Assembly: GCA_025464095.1 (NCBI GenBank)
Contig: JAODMF010000002.1
Location: 1-64,000 of the forward strand
DNA from: Glaciihabitans sp.
GTDB lineage: Bacteria > Actinomycetota > Actinomycetes > Actinomycetales > Microbacteriaceae
Direction of reading: 5' to 3'
Length of the DNA: 64,000 bases
The notes under the pieces were generated by a model that was not told the origin of the DNA, did not search any database, and was given only the letters and a program-made list of their open reading frames with translations. Position numbers and translations under genes: made by a program. Shown here in pieces: positions 43,585-53,863 of the stretch; within the stretch, counting starts at the first letter, position 1, and the number at the start of each line of letters is the position of its first letter.

Positions 43585-44222
43585 CTACTGGTGCGTGTTC
43601 AGGTAGTTCGTGAACGCCGGATCGGAAGCCATCAGCGCCATCAGCGGAATCCAGAAGCAGGCTGCCGCGATCACGCCGGCGGCCAGGGGAACCCAGAACG
43701 CGATGCGGCGACGCACCAGCAGCGGGATCGTGACACCGACGGCGATGACGTACAGCACCGCATGACTGATTCCGATGATCAGGGCAATTGGGGCGACCGT
43801 CGAGGTTGAGGTGAAGGACCCAAAGTTGTTTTGCGCGAACGCGCTGGCCATCGATTCGGCGAGAAGCTGGGGGTGAGTGCCTACGCTGATGCCGATCAGG
43901 GCGCCGAACAGCCCGAGAACGAGAAGGATGGCGCTGAGGACCGTGTCCCACAGCCGGCGCGGTCGGCGAGCAGCGGGCGCCTTCGGGTAGCTGTCCTGGT
44001 AGGGCGCCGGAGCCGCGTTGGCCATCGGCGGCGCCATCCAGGCCTGGGATGGCAGGGGAGGTGCGCCCTGGGGCGCGACCGGCTGCGCCGTCGGCGGCAC
44101 TACGGGCTCAGCGGGAGTCGCGCCCGGGCCGAACCCCGGCGCGTACTCGCCGAACCGCGGACGCTCCGGCAGCGGTGGGACCGGCGGCTGGGCGGGCGGG
44201 ACGGGCGGCTGGACGTCGCTCA

Positions 44223-44223
<1 letters not shown>
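43585..44223 (-). CDS. Proline-rich membrane protein downstream of fbaA
   Basis: A 212-residue protein. Residues 1-85 are Pro/Ala-rich and low-complexity (PPVPPAQPPVPPLPERP), followed by about three transmembrane helices (residues 93-113, 140-165, 172-195). DUF6264-like in layout. The start shares one base with the fbaA stop (TGATG), so it is translationally coupled to aldolase. Function unknown. Confidence 0.78.
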
Positions 44224-45248
<1,025 letters not shown>

Positions 45249-45392
45249 GGTTCTCCTTCAGTGGCTCCGGACTACCCGCAAAGTCTACCGACCCGACCCG
45301 GACGCGAATCCTCGCGATAGTCTGGATGCAAGCGCGGATTCCGTTCGGAGTCACCACCACTGTGTTCCACTTTTTTCGCGACAGGACTACTC

Positions 45393-46382
45393 GTGGTGAC
45401 GACCGATACCGGCACGCTGTTTCTTCATCCGGACCGCAACCTCGGCATGGAGCTGGTGCGTGCGACCGAGGCCGCTGCCATCCGCGCCGTGCCGTTCATC
45501 GGCCGCGGCGACAAGCTCGCCGCCGATGGCGCAGCGGTGGATGCGATGCGCAAATTCCTGGGCACCGTCAACTTCGACGGCGTGGTTGTCATCGGTGAGG
45601 GCGAGAAAGACAAGGCGCCCATGCTCTTCAATGGGGAGCATGTCGGCAACGGTCGCGGGCCGGCCTGCGACATTGCGGTCGACCCGATCGACGGCACGTC
45701 ATTGACGGCGGCAGGACGACAGAACGCGCTGTCGATGATTGCGGTCGCCGACCGGGGCAGCATGCTGGACGCATCCACCGTTTACTACATGGACAAGATC
45801 GTGACCTCGGCCGAGGGGTTCGGGGTGGTCGATATCCGCAAACCGATCGGCGAGAACATCCGGGCACTGGCGAAGGCCAAGGGCAAGTCGGTCGACGAGA
45901 TCACGGTTGCGGTGCTCGATCGGCCGCGGCACGTGCAACTCATCGACGACATCCGGGCGGCGGGCGCGGGGACGCGGATGCTGCTGGACGGGGACGTAGC
46001 CGGCGGCATCAACGCGGCCCGCTACGAGACGCGCATCGACATGTGCGTCGGCGTCGGGGGTTCGCCGGAGGGGGTCGTCACTGCCTGCGCGATCAAAGCG
46101 CTCGGCGGATTCATTCAGGCGGTGTTGCGGCCGGTCGACGACGATCAAAAGCAGCGCGGACTGGATGCGGGGCTCCTCTTCGACCACGTCTACGACGCGG
46201 ACTCGCTCGTCACGAGCGACAACACCTACTTCGTGGCGACGGGCGTCACGGATGGCGGGCTCGTCGACGGCGTACGACGCAAGGGGCCGATCATCCGTAC
46301 CGAGTCGATCGTGCTGCGGTCACGGTCGGGCACGATCCGTCGCGTGGTCGCCGACCACCTCGCCCAAAAGTGGCTGGACTAG
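45393..46382 (+). CDS. glpX: Class II fructose-1,6-bisphosphatase
   Basis: Gluconeogenic phosphatase giving fructose-6-phosphate. The 329-residue protein has IGRGDKLAADGAAVDAMR, the metal-binding VVVIGEGEKDKAPML and DIAVDPIDGTSL, and GGSPEGVVTACAIKALGG. GTG 45393 with AGGA 6 bp upstream; GTG 45396 is an alternative. Sole FBPase type in most Actinobacteria, so probably essential for growth on gluconeogenic substrates. Confidence 0.96.
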   Translation: MVTTDTGTLFLHPDRNLGMELVRATEAAAIRAVPFIGRGDKLAADGAAVDAMRKFLGTVNFDGVVVIGEGEKDKAPMLFNGEHVGNGRGPACDIAVDPIDGTSLTAAGRQNALSMIAVADRGSMLDASTVYYMDKIVTSAEGFGVVDIRKPIGENIRALAKAKGKSVDEITVAVLDRPRHVQLIDDIRAAGAGTRMLLDGDVAGGINAARYETRIDMCVGVGGSPEGVVTACAIKALGGFIQAVLRPVDDDQKQRGLDAGLLFDHVYDADSLVTSDNTYFVATGVTDGGLVDGVRRKGPIIRTESIVLRSRSGTIRRVVADHLAQKWLD

Positions 46383-46409
46383 CGGGGGGTCGCGCGGGTC
46401 GCGGGCTGC

Positions 46410-46808
46410 TTATGCCGTCTGCAGCACCGAGAGGATGTTTCCCGACGGGTCGCTGAACCAGGCGATGTCCGGACCCTGTTTGTTCGCGATCCCTCGTGCG
46501 ATTCCCTTGTCGTCCTGGTAGGAGCCCGGGTAGCGGGAGATTTCTACCCCCGCCGCGGTCAACTCGTCGACTGCCCTGTCGATATCGTCGACGACAAAGT
46601 TGAGCACCGTGAAAGTCGCGGGGACGTGATCGGGCTTGGGGTAGATGATCACCGAGCCTCCGGTGCCGAGATCGATCTCAACCATGCCCATCGCGTTGGG
46701 AAGCAGCTTCACCCCGAGCGTTTCGCCGTAGAAGGTGCGGGCGGCTTCGATATCTTTGGCAGCAAATCCGCTGAACGCGGTTGACGTCGTGAGCACGATG
46801 ACCTCCAT
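46410..46808 (-). CDS. VOC-superfamily (glyoxalase/bleomycin resistance-like) protein
   Basis: A 132-residue protein with the paired beta-alpha-beta-beta-beta modules of the vicinal oxygen chelate fold: AFSGFAAKDIEAARTFYGETLGV in the first half (broken across strands), then FVVDDIDRAVDELTAAGVEI and DIAWFSDPSGNILSVLQ. Metal ligands are not certain. It diverges from a TetR gene across a 63-bp gap with an operator-like palindrome, suggesting it is the regulator's target. Confidence 0.88.
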   Translation of the reverse strand: MEVIVLTTSTAFSGFAAKDIEAARTFYGETLGVKLLPNAMGMVEIDLGTGGSVIIYPKPDHVPATFTVLNFVVDDIDRAVDELTAAGVEISRYPGSYQDDKGIARGIANKQGPDIAWFSDPSGNILSVLQTA

Positions 46809-46813
46809 GGTCG

Positions 46814-46834
46814 TATGATGTGTACAGTGTCCAC
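46814..46834. promoter_or_regulatory. -10 box and operator-like palindrome between VOC and TetR genes
   Basis: GTGTACA (46820-46826), a central G, and TGTCCAC (46828-46834) form an inverted repeat matching 6 of 7 positions. TATGAT at 46814-46819 could be the -10 for the TetR gene. The symmetric site in a divergent promoter region is typical of TetR auto- and cross-regulation. Confidence 0.5.
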
Positions 46835-46871
46835 AATGGCACGAAGAACGGTTGCTGTCTAGGAGGTGAGC

Positions 46872-47507
46872 GTGAGCGCTTTGCCCTCGACCGCTCGCTC
46901 GACCTATCGCCATGGCGACTTGCGCGAGGCGCTGGTCGCCGCAGGAGTCGACCTCGCTCGAGCCGGTGGGCCGGATGCCGTGGTGCTCCGCGAGACCACC
47001 CGCCGCGTCGGAGTTTCCCCGAATGCCGCCTACCGCCACTTTGCCGATCGCCAGGCGTTGCTGAAGGCGGTCTCGGATCGCGCGCTCGGGTTCGTCGCCG
47101 ACCGCATCGAAGACGAGGTCGTTGCAATTCCGATGACGGATGCCGCCACGCACGCACGGTCACTGCTCCGCGCTGTCGGGACCGGCTATATCGCTTTTGC
47201 TCGTGAAGAGCCCGGCCTGTTCCGCACGGCATTCTCGGTTCCAGACAACCTGGCCAGCGCGGATGCTCCCAGCAAGGCGGGTGCGGGTGGTCGCACTCCC
47301 TACCAGCTGGTCGGGATGGCGCTGGATGAGATGCTCGCTGCGGGCCTCCTCCCCGCTGAGCGTCGACCGAATGCCGAGTTTCTGGCCTGGAGCTCCGTGC
47401 ACGGGCTCGGGATGCTCGTCATCGACGGACCCCTGCGCGGACTGACGGGACCCATGATCGACCACGCGACGCAGCGCGTCATCGACATGGTGGAGCGCGG
47501 GCTCTAA
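46872..47507 (+). CDS. TetR family transcriptional regulator
   Basis: A 211-residue regulator. N-terminal helix-turn-helix: YRHGDLREALVAAGVDLA, then LRETTRRVGVSPNAAYRHFAD. The C-terminal helical domain resembles TetR_C_33-type WHG proteins (GYIAFAREEPGLFRTAF, WSSVHGLGMLVIDGPLRGL). GTG 46872 is 5 bp after AGGAGG (46861-46866); GTG 46866 is too close to that site. Likely controls the divergent VOC gene through the palindrome. Confidence 0.88.
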   Translation: MSALPSTARSTYRHGDLREALVAAGVDLARAGGPDAVVLRETTRRVGVSPNAAYRHFADRQALLKAVSDRALGFVADRIEDEVVAIPMTDAATHARSLLRAVGTGYIAFAREEPGLFRTAFSVPDNLASADAPSKAGAGGRTPYQLVGMALDEMLAAGLLPAERRPNAEFLAWSSVHGLGMLVIDGPLRGLTGPMIDHATQRVIDMVERGL

Positions 47508-47936
47508 CCCACGGGATGCTCCCGCGGCGCCGTGCTCCCTGGCTGAATGCCCCGGAGCGTCAGGTGGCGGGGGCAATGTGCTGGTGGCGGGAGAAACGTG
47601 CTGGTGGCGGGAGTTGTGCGCTGAGCGGCGGGGTTTGTTTCGAGTTGGCGGGAGCCTGCGCTCCCGCCATCTCGCATTAACTCCCGCCGCGAGGATGCCG
47701 CGCCGCGCTGGGCGGCGGGGGAAACGTGCTGGTGGCGGGAGTTGTGCGCTGAGCGGCGGGGTTTGTTTCGAGTTGGCGGGAGCCTGCGCTCCCGCCATCT
47801 CGCTCTAACTCCCGCCGCGAGCGAGCCGCGCGCGACTCTAACTCCCGCCGCGAGGATGCCGCGACGGACCCGAACTCGCCCGAACTCCCGCAGCGAGCGA
47901 CCCGAACTCCCCCCGCGAGCAACGCTCGCCCAGCCC
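47508..47936. repeat. Non-coding region with a 100-bp direct duplication and hairpins
   Basis: 47594-47693 and 47722-47821 are nearly identical (offset 128 bp). Each copy contains the hairpin GGCGGGAG...CTCCCGCC. The remainder is rich in GGCGGGAG and CTCCCGCC in both orientations, so much of the region could fold. No gene is supported here; the open frames give low-complexity Arg/Ala/Gly peptides. It separates the TetR and rmuC 3' ends. Confidence 0.7.
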
Positions 47937-49301
47937 TCACGCCGACTCGTTGGCCGTGATCTCCTCGTTGGCCACGGCCTCCAGCTCGGCGAGCAGCTCG
48001 AACGCGGAGAGCTCGCGCGTCGACTCCTCGATCGCTGCGAGCGGACCGAGCACCGTCGACTCGTCGAGCCGCTGCAGCTTGCGTGCCGTGGGGAGCACCT
48101 GGCGCTCCATCGACCCGACGAATCCGTTGTAGTTCTTCACCGTGCTCTCGATCGAGCGGCCCAGCTTCTCAACGTGGCCAGCGAGCGTGGCCAGGCGCGA
48201 ATACAGCTCGCGGCTCAGGTCGAAGAGCGTCTTCGCATCTTCGGTGAGCACATCCTGCTGCCAGGTAAATGCGACGGTCTTCAGCACCGACCAGAGAGTG
48301 ACGGGCGAGGCCAGGGCGACACGCTTGCTGAAGGCGTAGTCCATGATCCCGGGGTCGGCCTCCATCGCCGACGACACGAGCGATTCGCTCGGGATGAATG
48401 CGATCACGAGTTCGGGGGAGGCGTCGAGACCGGCCCAGTAGGCCTTGCTCGCGAGCGTGTCGATGTGGCCGCGCACCACGCGGACGTGCTGCTTCATCAG
48501 CGACTCGCGACGTGCGGCCTCTTCGCCGACGGCCGTCGGCGAGATCTGGCTCGCCTCGAGGTAGGCAGTGAACGGCACCTTCGCATCGACTGCGATGTTC
48601 TTGCCGCCGGGCAGGTGGATGACCATGTCCGGGCGGCCGGCGCCGGCATCCGAGGTGATGCTCGACTGCACGTCGAAGTCCACGCGCTCAAGCAGCCCGG
48701 CCGCCTCGACGACGTTGCGAAGCTGGGTCTCGCCCCACACGCCGCGGATGCTGTTGGAGCGAAGCGCGGACGCCAGCGACTCCGCGGTGCTGCGCAGTCT
48801 CTCTTCGGACTCGTTCGCGGCCTTCAGCTGCTGGCTGAGTGCGCCGTACTGCTGGCTGCGCTGTTCCTCGAGTTCGGCGACCTTCTTCTGCACGGCCTGC
48901 AGGCTCTCCTGCACCGGGCTCAGGGCGACCAGAACCTTGCCGTCGCTCGCCACGCGCTCGGCCTCCGCGGCCTGGATGTCGCGCAACCGCTGCTGGAACT
49001 CGGCCAGTCGTTCTTCCTGCTGGCGACTCTGCGCCTGGAACTGCTCGCGCAGGGCGCTCGCCTGGTCGCGCGCTCCCGCGAGCGTGGCCGTGACGGCGGC
49101 GAGCTCGCGTTCGATCTGGCCCCGGATCTGCGCCTCCTCCGATCGGATGGCGGTGATCGCGTTCTCGTGCCGAAGCTCGATCAGGGCCGGGTTTTCGCCG
49201 GGCGCGCCGCCCGCGCGACGGCGCAGGAGCACCAGCGCGACAAGCACGCCGATAATCGCGCCGAGGACGATACCGAGAAGCAGGGAGGCCACAGGATCCA
49301 T
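47937..49301 (-). CDS. rmuC: DNA recombination protein RmuC
   Basis: A 454-residue protein with an N-terminal transmembrane helix (residues 5-26), a long coiled coil (about 50-190) and the PD-(D/E)XK nuclease-like RmuC domain: SIRGVWGETQLRNVVEAAGL, RPDMVIHLPGGKNIAVDAKVPFTAYLEA (catalytic Asp and Ala-Lys within it), and IAFIPSESLVSSA. RmuC limits genome rearrangement at inverted repeats. It is notable that the adjacent non-coding region is full of such repeats, though that is probably coincidence. Confidence 0.94.
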   Translation of the reverse strand: MDPVASLLLGIVLGAIIGVLVALVLLRRRAGGAPGENPALIELRHENAITAIRSEEAQIRGQIERELAAVTATLAGARDQASALREQFQAQSRQQEERLAEFQQRLRDIQAAEAERVASDGKVLVALSPVQESLQAVQKKVAELEEQRSQQYGALSQQLKAANESEERLRSTAESLASALRSNSIRGVWGETQLRNVVEAAGLLERVDFDVQSSITSDAGAGRPDMVIHLPGGKNIAVDAKVPFTAYLEASQISPTAVGEEAARRESLMKQHVRVVRGHIDTLASKAYWAGLDASPELVIAFIPSESLVSSAMEADPGIMDYAFSKRVALASPVTLWSVLKTVAFTWQQDVLTEDAKTLFDLSRELYSRLATLAGHVEKLGRSIESTVKNYNGFVGSMERQVLPTARKLQRLDESTVLGPLAAIEESTRELSAFELLAELEAVANEEITANESA

Positions 49302-49374
49302 GCGCCCAGTGTCGCACCAGCTGCGGACAATCCAGGTTTCCCGCTCCCCAAAATGTTCCCGAAATGTCTCCGGT

Positions 49375-49386
49375 TAGAGTGGCCGC
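49375..49386 (+). promoter_or_regulatory. Probable leaderless -10 of mmsA
   Basis: TAGAGT (49375-49380) is followed by 6 bp and then the ATG at 49387. Confidence 0.4.
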
Positions 49387-50874
49387 ATGAGCATTGTCGA
49401 GCACTGGATCAGCGGCGCGAGCGCGAGCGGAACCTCAACCCGCACCGCCCCCGTCTACAACCCCGCGAAAGGTGAGGTCGCCCGCGAGGTGCGGCTCGCG
49501 ACATCCGGGGATGTCGACGCCGCCGTGCAGGCGGCGAAGGCAGCATTCCCGGCCTGGTCGGGCGCGTCCTGGGCCAAGCGGCAGCAGGTGCTCTTTGCGT
49601 TCCGCGAGATTCTGAACGCCCGCAAGGAGGAGGTCGCCGCGATCCTCACCAATGAGCACGGCAAGGTCACCTCCGATGCGCTCGGCGAGATCGCCCGGGG
49701 CCTCGAAGTCGTCGAGTTCGCGACGGGCATCCCGCACCTCGCTAAGGGCGAGTACAGCGAGAACGTCTCCACCGGTGTCGACGTCTACTCGATCCACCAG
49801 GCGCTCGGCGTCGTCGGCATCATCAGCCCGTTCAATTTCCCGGCGATGGTTCCGCTGTGGTTCTTCCCGATCGCGCTCGCGGTCGGCAACACCGTCGTGC
49901 TGAAGCCGAGCGAGAAGGACCCGTCGGCATCCCTCTGGATGGCCGCGGCTCTCAAGGAGGCCGGCTTGCCCGACGGCGTCTTCAACGTCGTTCACGGCGA
50001 CAAGGAGTCGGTGGATGCCCTCCTCGGGCACCCGGACGTCGCATCCATCTCGTTCGTCGGGTCGACCCCGATCGCCAAGTACATCTACGAGACCGCGTCG
50101 AAGAATGGCAAGCGCGTGCAGGCCCTTGGCGGCGCGAAGAACCACATGCTGGTGCTTCCGGACGCCGACCTGGACCTCGTCGCCGACTCGGCCGTCAACG
50201 CAGGCTTCGGATCGGCGGGCGAGCGCTGCATGGCGATCTCGGTTGTCGTCGCGGTCGAGCCCGTCGCGGATGAGCTGATCGCGAAGATCCAGGACCGGAT
50301 GACCGGCCTGCGCGTCGGCGACGGCCTGCGCGGTTGCGACATGGGCCCGCTGATCACGAAGGAGCACCGCGACAAGGTCGCTTCCTACATCGACATCGCT
50401 ACGACGGATGGCGCAACCGTCGTCGTCGACGGCCGCGGCATCGAGGTGGATGGCGAAGCGAACGGTTTCTGGCTCGGGCCGACGCTCATCGACAAGGTGC
50501 CAACCGACTCCAAGGTCTACACCGAGGAAATTTTCGGCCCGGTGCTCTCGATCGTTCGCGTCGCCTCGTACAAGGAGGGCCTCGACCTGATCAACGCGTC
50601 GAAGTACGGCAACGGAACCGCGATCTTCACCAACGACGGCGGCGCCGCTCGACGCTTCCAGAACGAGGTGCAGGTCGGAATGGTCGGCATCAACGTGCCG
50701 ATCCCCGTGCCGGTCGGCTACTTCTCGTTCGGCGGCTGGAAGGACTCGCTCTTCGGCGACACGAAGGCCTACGGTCCGGATGCCATCCACTTCTTCACGC
50801 GACAGAAGGCGATTACGAGCCGCTGGCTCGATCCCTCGCACGGCGGCATCAACCTGGGCTTCCCGCAGAACTAA
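49387..50874 (+). CDS. mmsA: CoA-acylating methylmalonate-semialdehyde dehydrogenase
   Basis: Converts (methyl)malonate semialdehyde with CoA and NAD to propionyl- or acetyl-CoA; used in valine, myo-inositol and beta-alanine catabolism. The 495-residue protein has GIISPFNFPAMVPLWFFP, VLKPSEKDPSAS, the NAD-site SFVGSTPIAKYIYE and the catalytic Cys in FGSAGERCMAIS. The conventional general-base Glu of aldehyde dehydrogenases is replaced (ALGGAKNHMLVLP), as is normal for MmsA. No iol or mms neighbours are seen. Confidence 0.93.
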   Translation: MSIVEHWISGASASGTSTRTAPVYNPAKGEVAREVRLATSGDVDAAVQAAKAAFPAWSGASWAKRQQVLFAFREILNARKEEVAAILTNEHGKVTSDALGEIARGLEVVEFATGIPHLAKGEYSENVSTGVDVYSIHQALGVVGIISPFNFPAMVPLWFFPIALAVGNTVVLKPSEKDPSASLWMAAALKEAGLPDGVFNVVHGDKESVDALLGHPDVASISFVGSTPIAKYIYETASKNGKRVQALGGAKNHMLVLPDADLDLVADSAVNAGFGSAGERCMAISVVVAVEPVADELIAKIQDRMTGLRVGDGLRGCDMGPLITKEHRDKVASYIDIATTDGATVVVDGRGIEVDGEANGFWLGPTLIDKVPTDSKVYTEEIFGPVLSIVRVASYKEGLDLINASKYGNGTAIFTNDGGAARRFQNEVQVGMVGINVPIPVPVGYFSFGGWKDSLFGDTKAYGPDAIHFFTRQKAITSRWLDPSHGGINLGFPQN

Positions 50875-50961
50875 GAGCAGGCAGAACCGGAGCGCGCAGA
50901 GCGCGCCCGCCGGCCGCGCGAAGGCGAGATGGAACAGTCGTCTCGCCTTCGTCGGTTGCTG

Positions 50962-51564
50962 CTAGCTGAAAGCGACCGGGCGGAAATCGGCCGCGATCGC
51001 GCCGATGTAGCCGATGCGCGACCCCGTGAGCTTGGTGAGGTGCTCGACGCTTTCCGCGTCGTGGCGCTTCGCCGCGTGCACGATGATGGCGGCGCAGGCC
51101 TCCGCGTCATCCAGCGCCTGGTGGTGGCTGAAGTCCTCGAACCCGGCGGCCATTGCCGCGACCGGCAGGCGGTACGAGTCGAGGTTGTAGGTGCGGCGCG
51201 CGACCTGCAGGCTGCACGCGTACTGGAACGACGGCGTCGCGACGAAGCTCGCCTCGCATGCGGCGACGATCACTCCCATGTCAAAGCCAGCGTTGTGCGC
51301 TACCAGCGTGTCACCGTCGGCGAAGGCGACCAGGTCGGCAAGCTGCTCGCTCCAGAGCAGGGCATCGACGACATCCGTGGCCACAATGCCGTGGATGCGG
51401 GTGTTCCATTCGGTGAAGGAATCGTGCCCGAGCGGCGGCCTGATCAGCCAGCCGACGCGGTCGACGACTCGGCCCTCCCGCACCTTCACGAGTCCAACCG
51501 AACACGCACTGGCGCTCGACGAGTTAGCGGTTTCGAAGTCGATTGCGGTGAAGTCCAGTGGCAC
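50962..51564 (-). CDS. DEDDh-family 3'-5' exonuclease (DnaQ-like)
   Basis: A 200-residue protein with Exo I FTAIDFETANSSS, Exo II LVAHNAGFDMGVI and Exo III HHQALDDAEACAAI motifs, giving the four acidic metal ligands and the general-base His. It is a free-standing epsilon-like exonuclease, possibly in proofreading or RNA/DNA trimming. GTG 51564 start. Convergent with mmsA. Confidence 0.92.
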   Translation of the reverse strand: MPLDFTAIDFETANSSSASACSVGLVKVREGRVVDRVGWLIRPPLGHDSFTEWNTRIHGIVATDVVDALLWSEQLADLVAFADGDTLVAHNAGFDMGVIVAACEASFVATPSFQYACSLQVARRTYNLDSYRLPVAAMAAGFEDFSHHQALDDAEACAAIIVHAAKRHDAESVEHLTKLTGSRIGYIGAIAADFRPVAFS

Positions 51565-51738
51565 GACTGCATCGTCTCACGCGCATCCGACCGAGCTCCG
51601 AAGGCGAGCAGCGGTTCGCGCATCCGTCTCGACGGGCACGGGCACGGGCCGAACCGCGAGCCGTGGACGGCCGCGTCCAACCGACCGCTCGCTCAACCGA
51701 CGGCGGGGGATACCGGCCGACCGGTACCCTTGAGCCTC

Positions 51739-52809
51739 GTGGCTCTCACTATTGCAATCGTCGGACTCCCCAATGTCGGCAAGTCGACTCTCTTCAACGC
51801 ACTGACCAAGAACTCGGTGTTGGCGGCGAACTACCCCTTCGCAACGATCGAACCGAACGTCGGCATCGTGAACCTGCCGGATGCCCGGCTCGGCGTTCTT
51901 GCGAAGCTGTTCGGGAGCGAGCGCATCCTGCCCGCCCCTGTCTCGTTCGTCGACATCGCCGGCATCGTCAAGGGCGCATCCGTCGGTGAAGGCCTCGGCA
52001 ACAAGTTCCTGGCGAACATCCGTGAGGCTGATGCGATCGCGCAGGTCATCCGCGGTTTCGAAGACCCGGATGTCGTACACGTCGACGGCAAGGTGGATGC
52101 CGCATCCGACATGGAGACCATCAACACGGAGCTGATCCTCGCCGACCTGCAGACGCTGGAGAAGGCGGAGGCCCGGTACGAGAAGGAGCTTCGGGCCAGG
52201 AAGATTCCCCAGTCGACCATGGATACCGTGAAGGCGGCGCAGGCCTGGCTCGACAGCGGCAAGCCGCTCTCAGCATCGACGCTTGACCTCGAGCCGCTGC
52301 ACGAGCTCGGCCTCCTGACATCCAAGCCCTTTATCTATGTCTTCAACGTGGATGAGGCGGTGCTCACCGATGAGTCGCGAAAGGCAGCGCTGTCCGCGCT
52401 GGTCGAGCCCGCGCACGCCGTGTTCCTCGACGCGAAACTCGAGTCGGAGCTCATCGACCTGGATGCTGCGGATGCGGCGGAGCTGCTCGCGTCCACGGGA
52501 CAGGAAGAGAGCGGGCTCGACCAGCTCGCACGCATCGGCTTCGACACGCTGGGCCTGCAGACCTACTTGACGGCCGGCCCGAAAGAGACACGCGCCTGGA
52601 CCATCGGCAAGGGATGGAAGGCACCGCAGGCCGCGGGCGTCATTCACACCGATTTCGAGAAGGGCTTCATCAAGGCCGAGGTCATCTCGTTCGAGGACCT
52701 CGTCGAGACCGGCACCATCGCCGAGGCCCGCGCCAAGGGCAAGGCGCGCATCGAGGGCAAGGACTACGTCATGCAGGATGGCGACGTGGTGGAGTTCCGC
52801 CACAGCTAG
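51739..52809 (+). CDS. ychF: Redox-regulated ATPase/GTP-binding protein YchF (OLA1)
   Basis: A 356-residue Obg-family P-loop protein with preference for ATP, ribosome-associated and linked to stress responses. It has the G1 motif GLPNVGKSTLFNAL, G3 SFVDIAGIVKGAS, a coiled-coil insertion (residues about 125-190), the YVFNVDE G4-like motif, and the C-terminal TGS domain (LTAGPKETRAWTI, HTDFEKGFIKAEVI, YVMQDGDVVEF). GTG 51739; TACCCT lies 8 bp upstream. Confidence 0.96.
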   Translation: MALTIAIVGLPNVGKSTLFNALTKNSVLAANYPFATIEPNVGIVNLPDARLGVLAKLFGSERILPAPVSFVDIAGIVKGASVGEGLGNKFLANIREADAIAQVIRGFEDPDVVHVDGKVDAASDMETINTELILADLQTLEKAEARYEKELRARKIPQSTMDTVKAAQAWLDSGKPLSASTLDLEPLHELGLLTSKPFIYVFNVDEAVLTDESRKAALSALVEPAHAVFLDAKLESELIDLDAADAAELLASTGQEESGLDQLARIGFDTLGLQTYLTAGPKETRAWTIGKGWKAPQAAGVIHTDFEKGFIKAEVISFEDLVETGTIAEARAKGKARIEGKDYVMQDGDVVEFRHS

Positions 52810-52962
52810 GCATTTGATCATGAACGAGCCAGAGGGGACAGGTCGCGGAGGACTTCGATTAGGACTCGCGCGTAACAGAACTGTGAAGCACTGGCGTTCC
52901 GCCGCGACTAGTCATGTGAGGGTGACGGGGCCTAATCCCGAACAACAGCTTTTGACTACTCA

Positions 52963-53796
52963 ATGAGCGCTCGATACCATGCCTACATGAGGGAGCGCGC
53001 CGACCGACGTACCCACCTAGAACTAACTCAGACCGAGGCAGCTCGCAGGGCTGGCGTCAGTCTGGCCACTTGGCGGCGCTGGGAGGAACACCCCGCTTCG
53101 GTCAGCGCAAAGACCGTTAGGGCCTGCGAGCGTGTCCTAGAACCCGCGTCCGACTTCGAGCGAGCGCTATCCAAGTCCGCCGCGGCATTTGCAGCAGCCT
53201 GGGCTGAATCGCCCCGCCTGACACCGCGACAGGCCTACGCCATCGCTCTGGAGCTCGACGGCTGGGCTGACATGGACATCGCTGAGTGGCTCCGCGAGCC
53301 GAGCGCGCCTCTCCACGAAGTCGCACCCTTTTCTGAATTCGACCTCCGCGTGATGATGCTCGTGGGGGAGAACCGTGCCTGGGCGGACGCTGTTCGGCAG
53401 CGTTGTCGTGTGATCTCCGAGGAAATCGAAGCGGGCACACTTCCCTTCGATCGCTCGGGGCCGCTCATCGACGAGGTGCTCATCGGAGCGGCCCTCAGTG
53501 GTGCGCAAGCATCGCTTGAGGACATGCCAGAAATCTTCGACCGGATCGCTCCGCGGGGCCCGGTCAACGACGAGGAGACCGAAGAGCACTCGATCGGAGA
53601 CGACGACTGGGACGCTGTCTCCGACGGCTTTGATGACGGGTGCCGGTGGGATGAGTGGGAGGTGCCGCTCCGGCACAATCACCCGTTGCTCCCAGCAATT
53701 TTGGCTGAGCGCCACCCATACAGATGGTTTGACGAGGTCGGACCTTCTGGAGCCGGCTATCTTCAGCGGCTGTCAGGCATCGTCACCGACGACTGA
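52963..53796 (+). CDS. Xre-type helix-turn-helix protein, unknown function
   Basis: A 277-residue protein. Residues 18-50 (LELTQTEAARRAGVSLATWRRWEE) are a Cro/C1-type helix-turn-helix. The rest is acidic and helical, with DIAEWLREPSA, a very acidic DDEETEEHSIGDDDWD stretch around residues 205-225 and Trp/Tyr/His-rich segments. No enzyme motif. ATG 52963 or 52987 as start. It is the first gene of an accessory stretch after ychF. Could be a regulator or part of a defence or toxin module; not resolvable from sequence. Confidence 0.75.
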   Translation: MSARYHAYMRERADRRTHLELTQTEAARRAGVSLATWRRWEEHPASVSAKTVRACERVLEPASDFERALSKSAAAFAAAWAESPRLTPRQAYAIALELDGWADMDIAEWLREPSAPLHEVAPFSEFDLRVMMLVGENRAWADAVRQRCRVISEEIEAGTLPFDRSGPLIDEVLIGAALSGAQASLEDMPEIFDRIAPRGPVNDEETEEHSIGDDDWDAVSDGFDDGCRWDEWEVPLRHNHPLLPAILAERHPYRWFDEVGPSGAGYLQRLSGIVTDD

Positions 53797-53863
53797 GTGA
53801 TTTTGTGTCTACCAAATGTCTAGTGAGCAACCGGTGGAGTTTCGCAGCAGTTAGGTATTCCGA

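Noticed and set aside
52820-52966. Small frame of 48 residues between ychF and the Xre gene, overlapping its ATG
   Set aside because: No ribosome binding site, no hydrophobic or domain pattern; the ATGA overlap alone is weak evidence.
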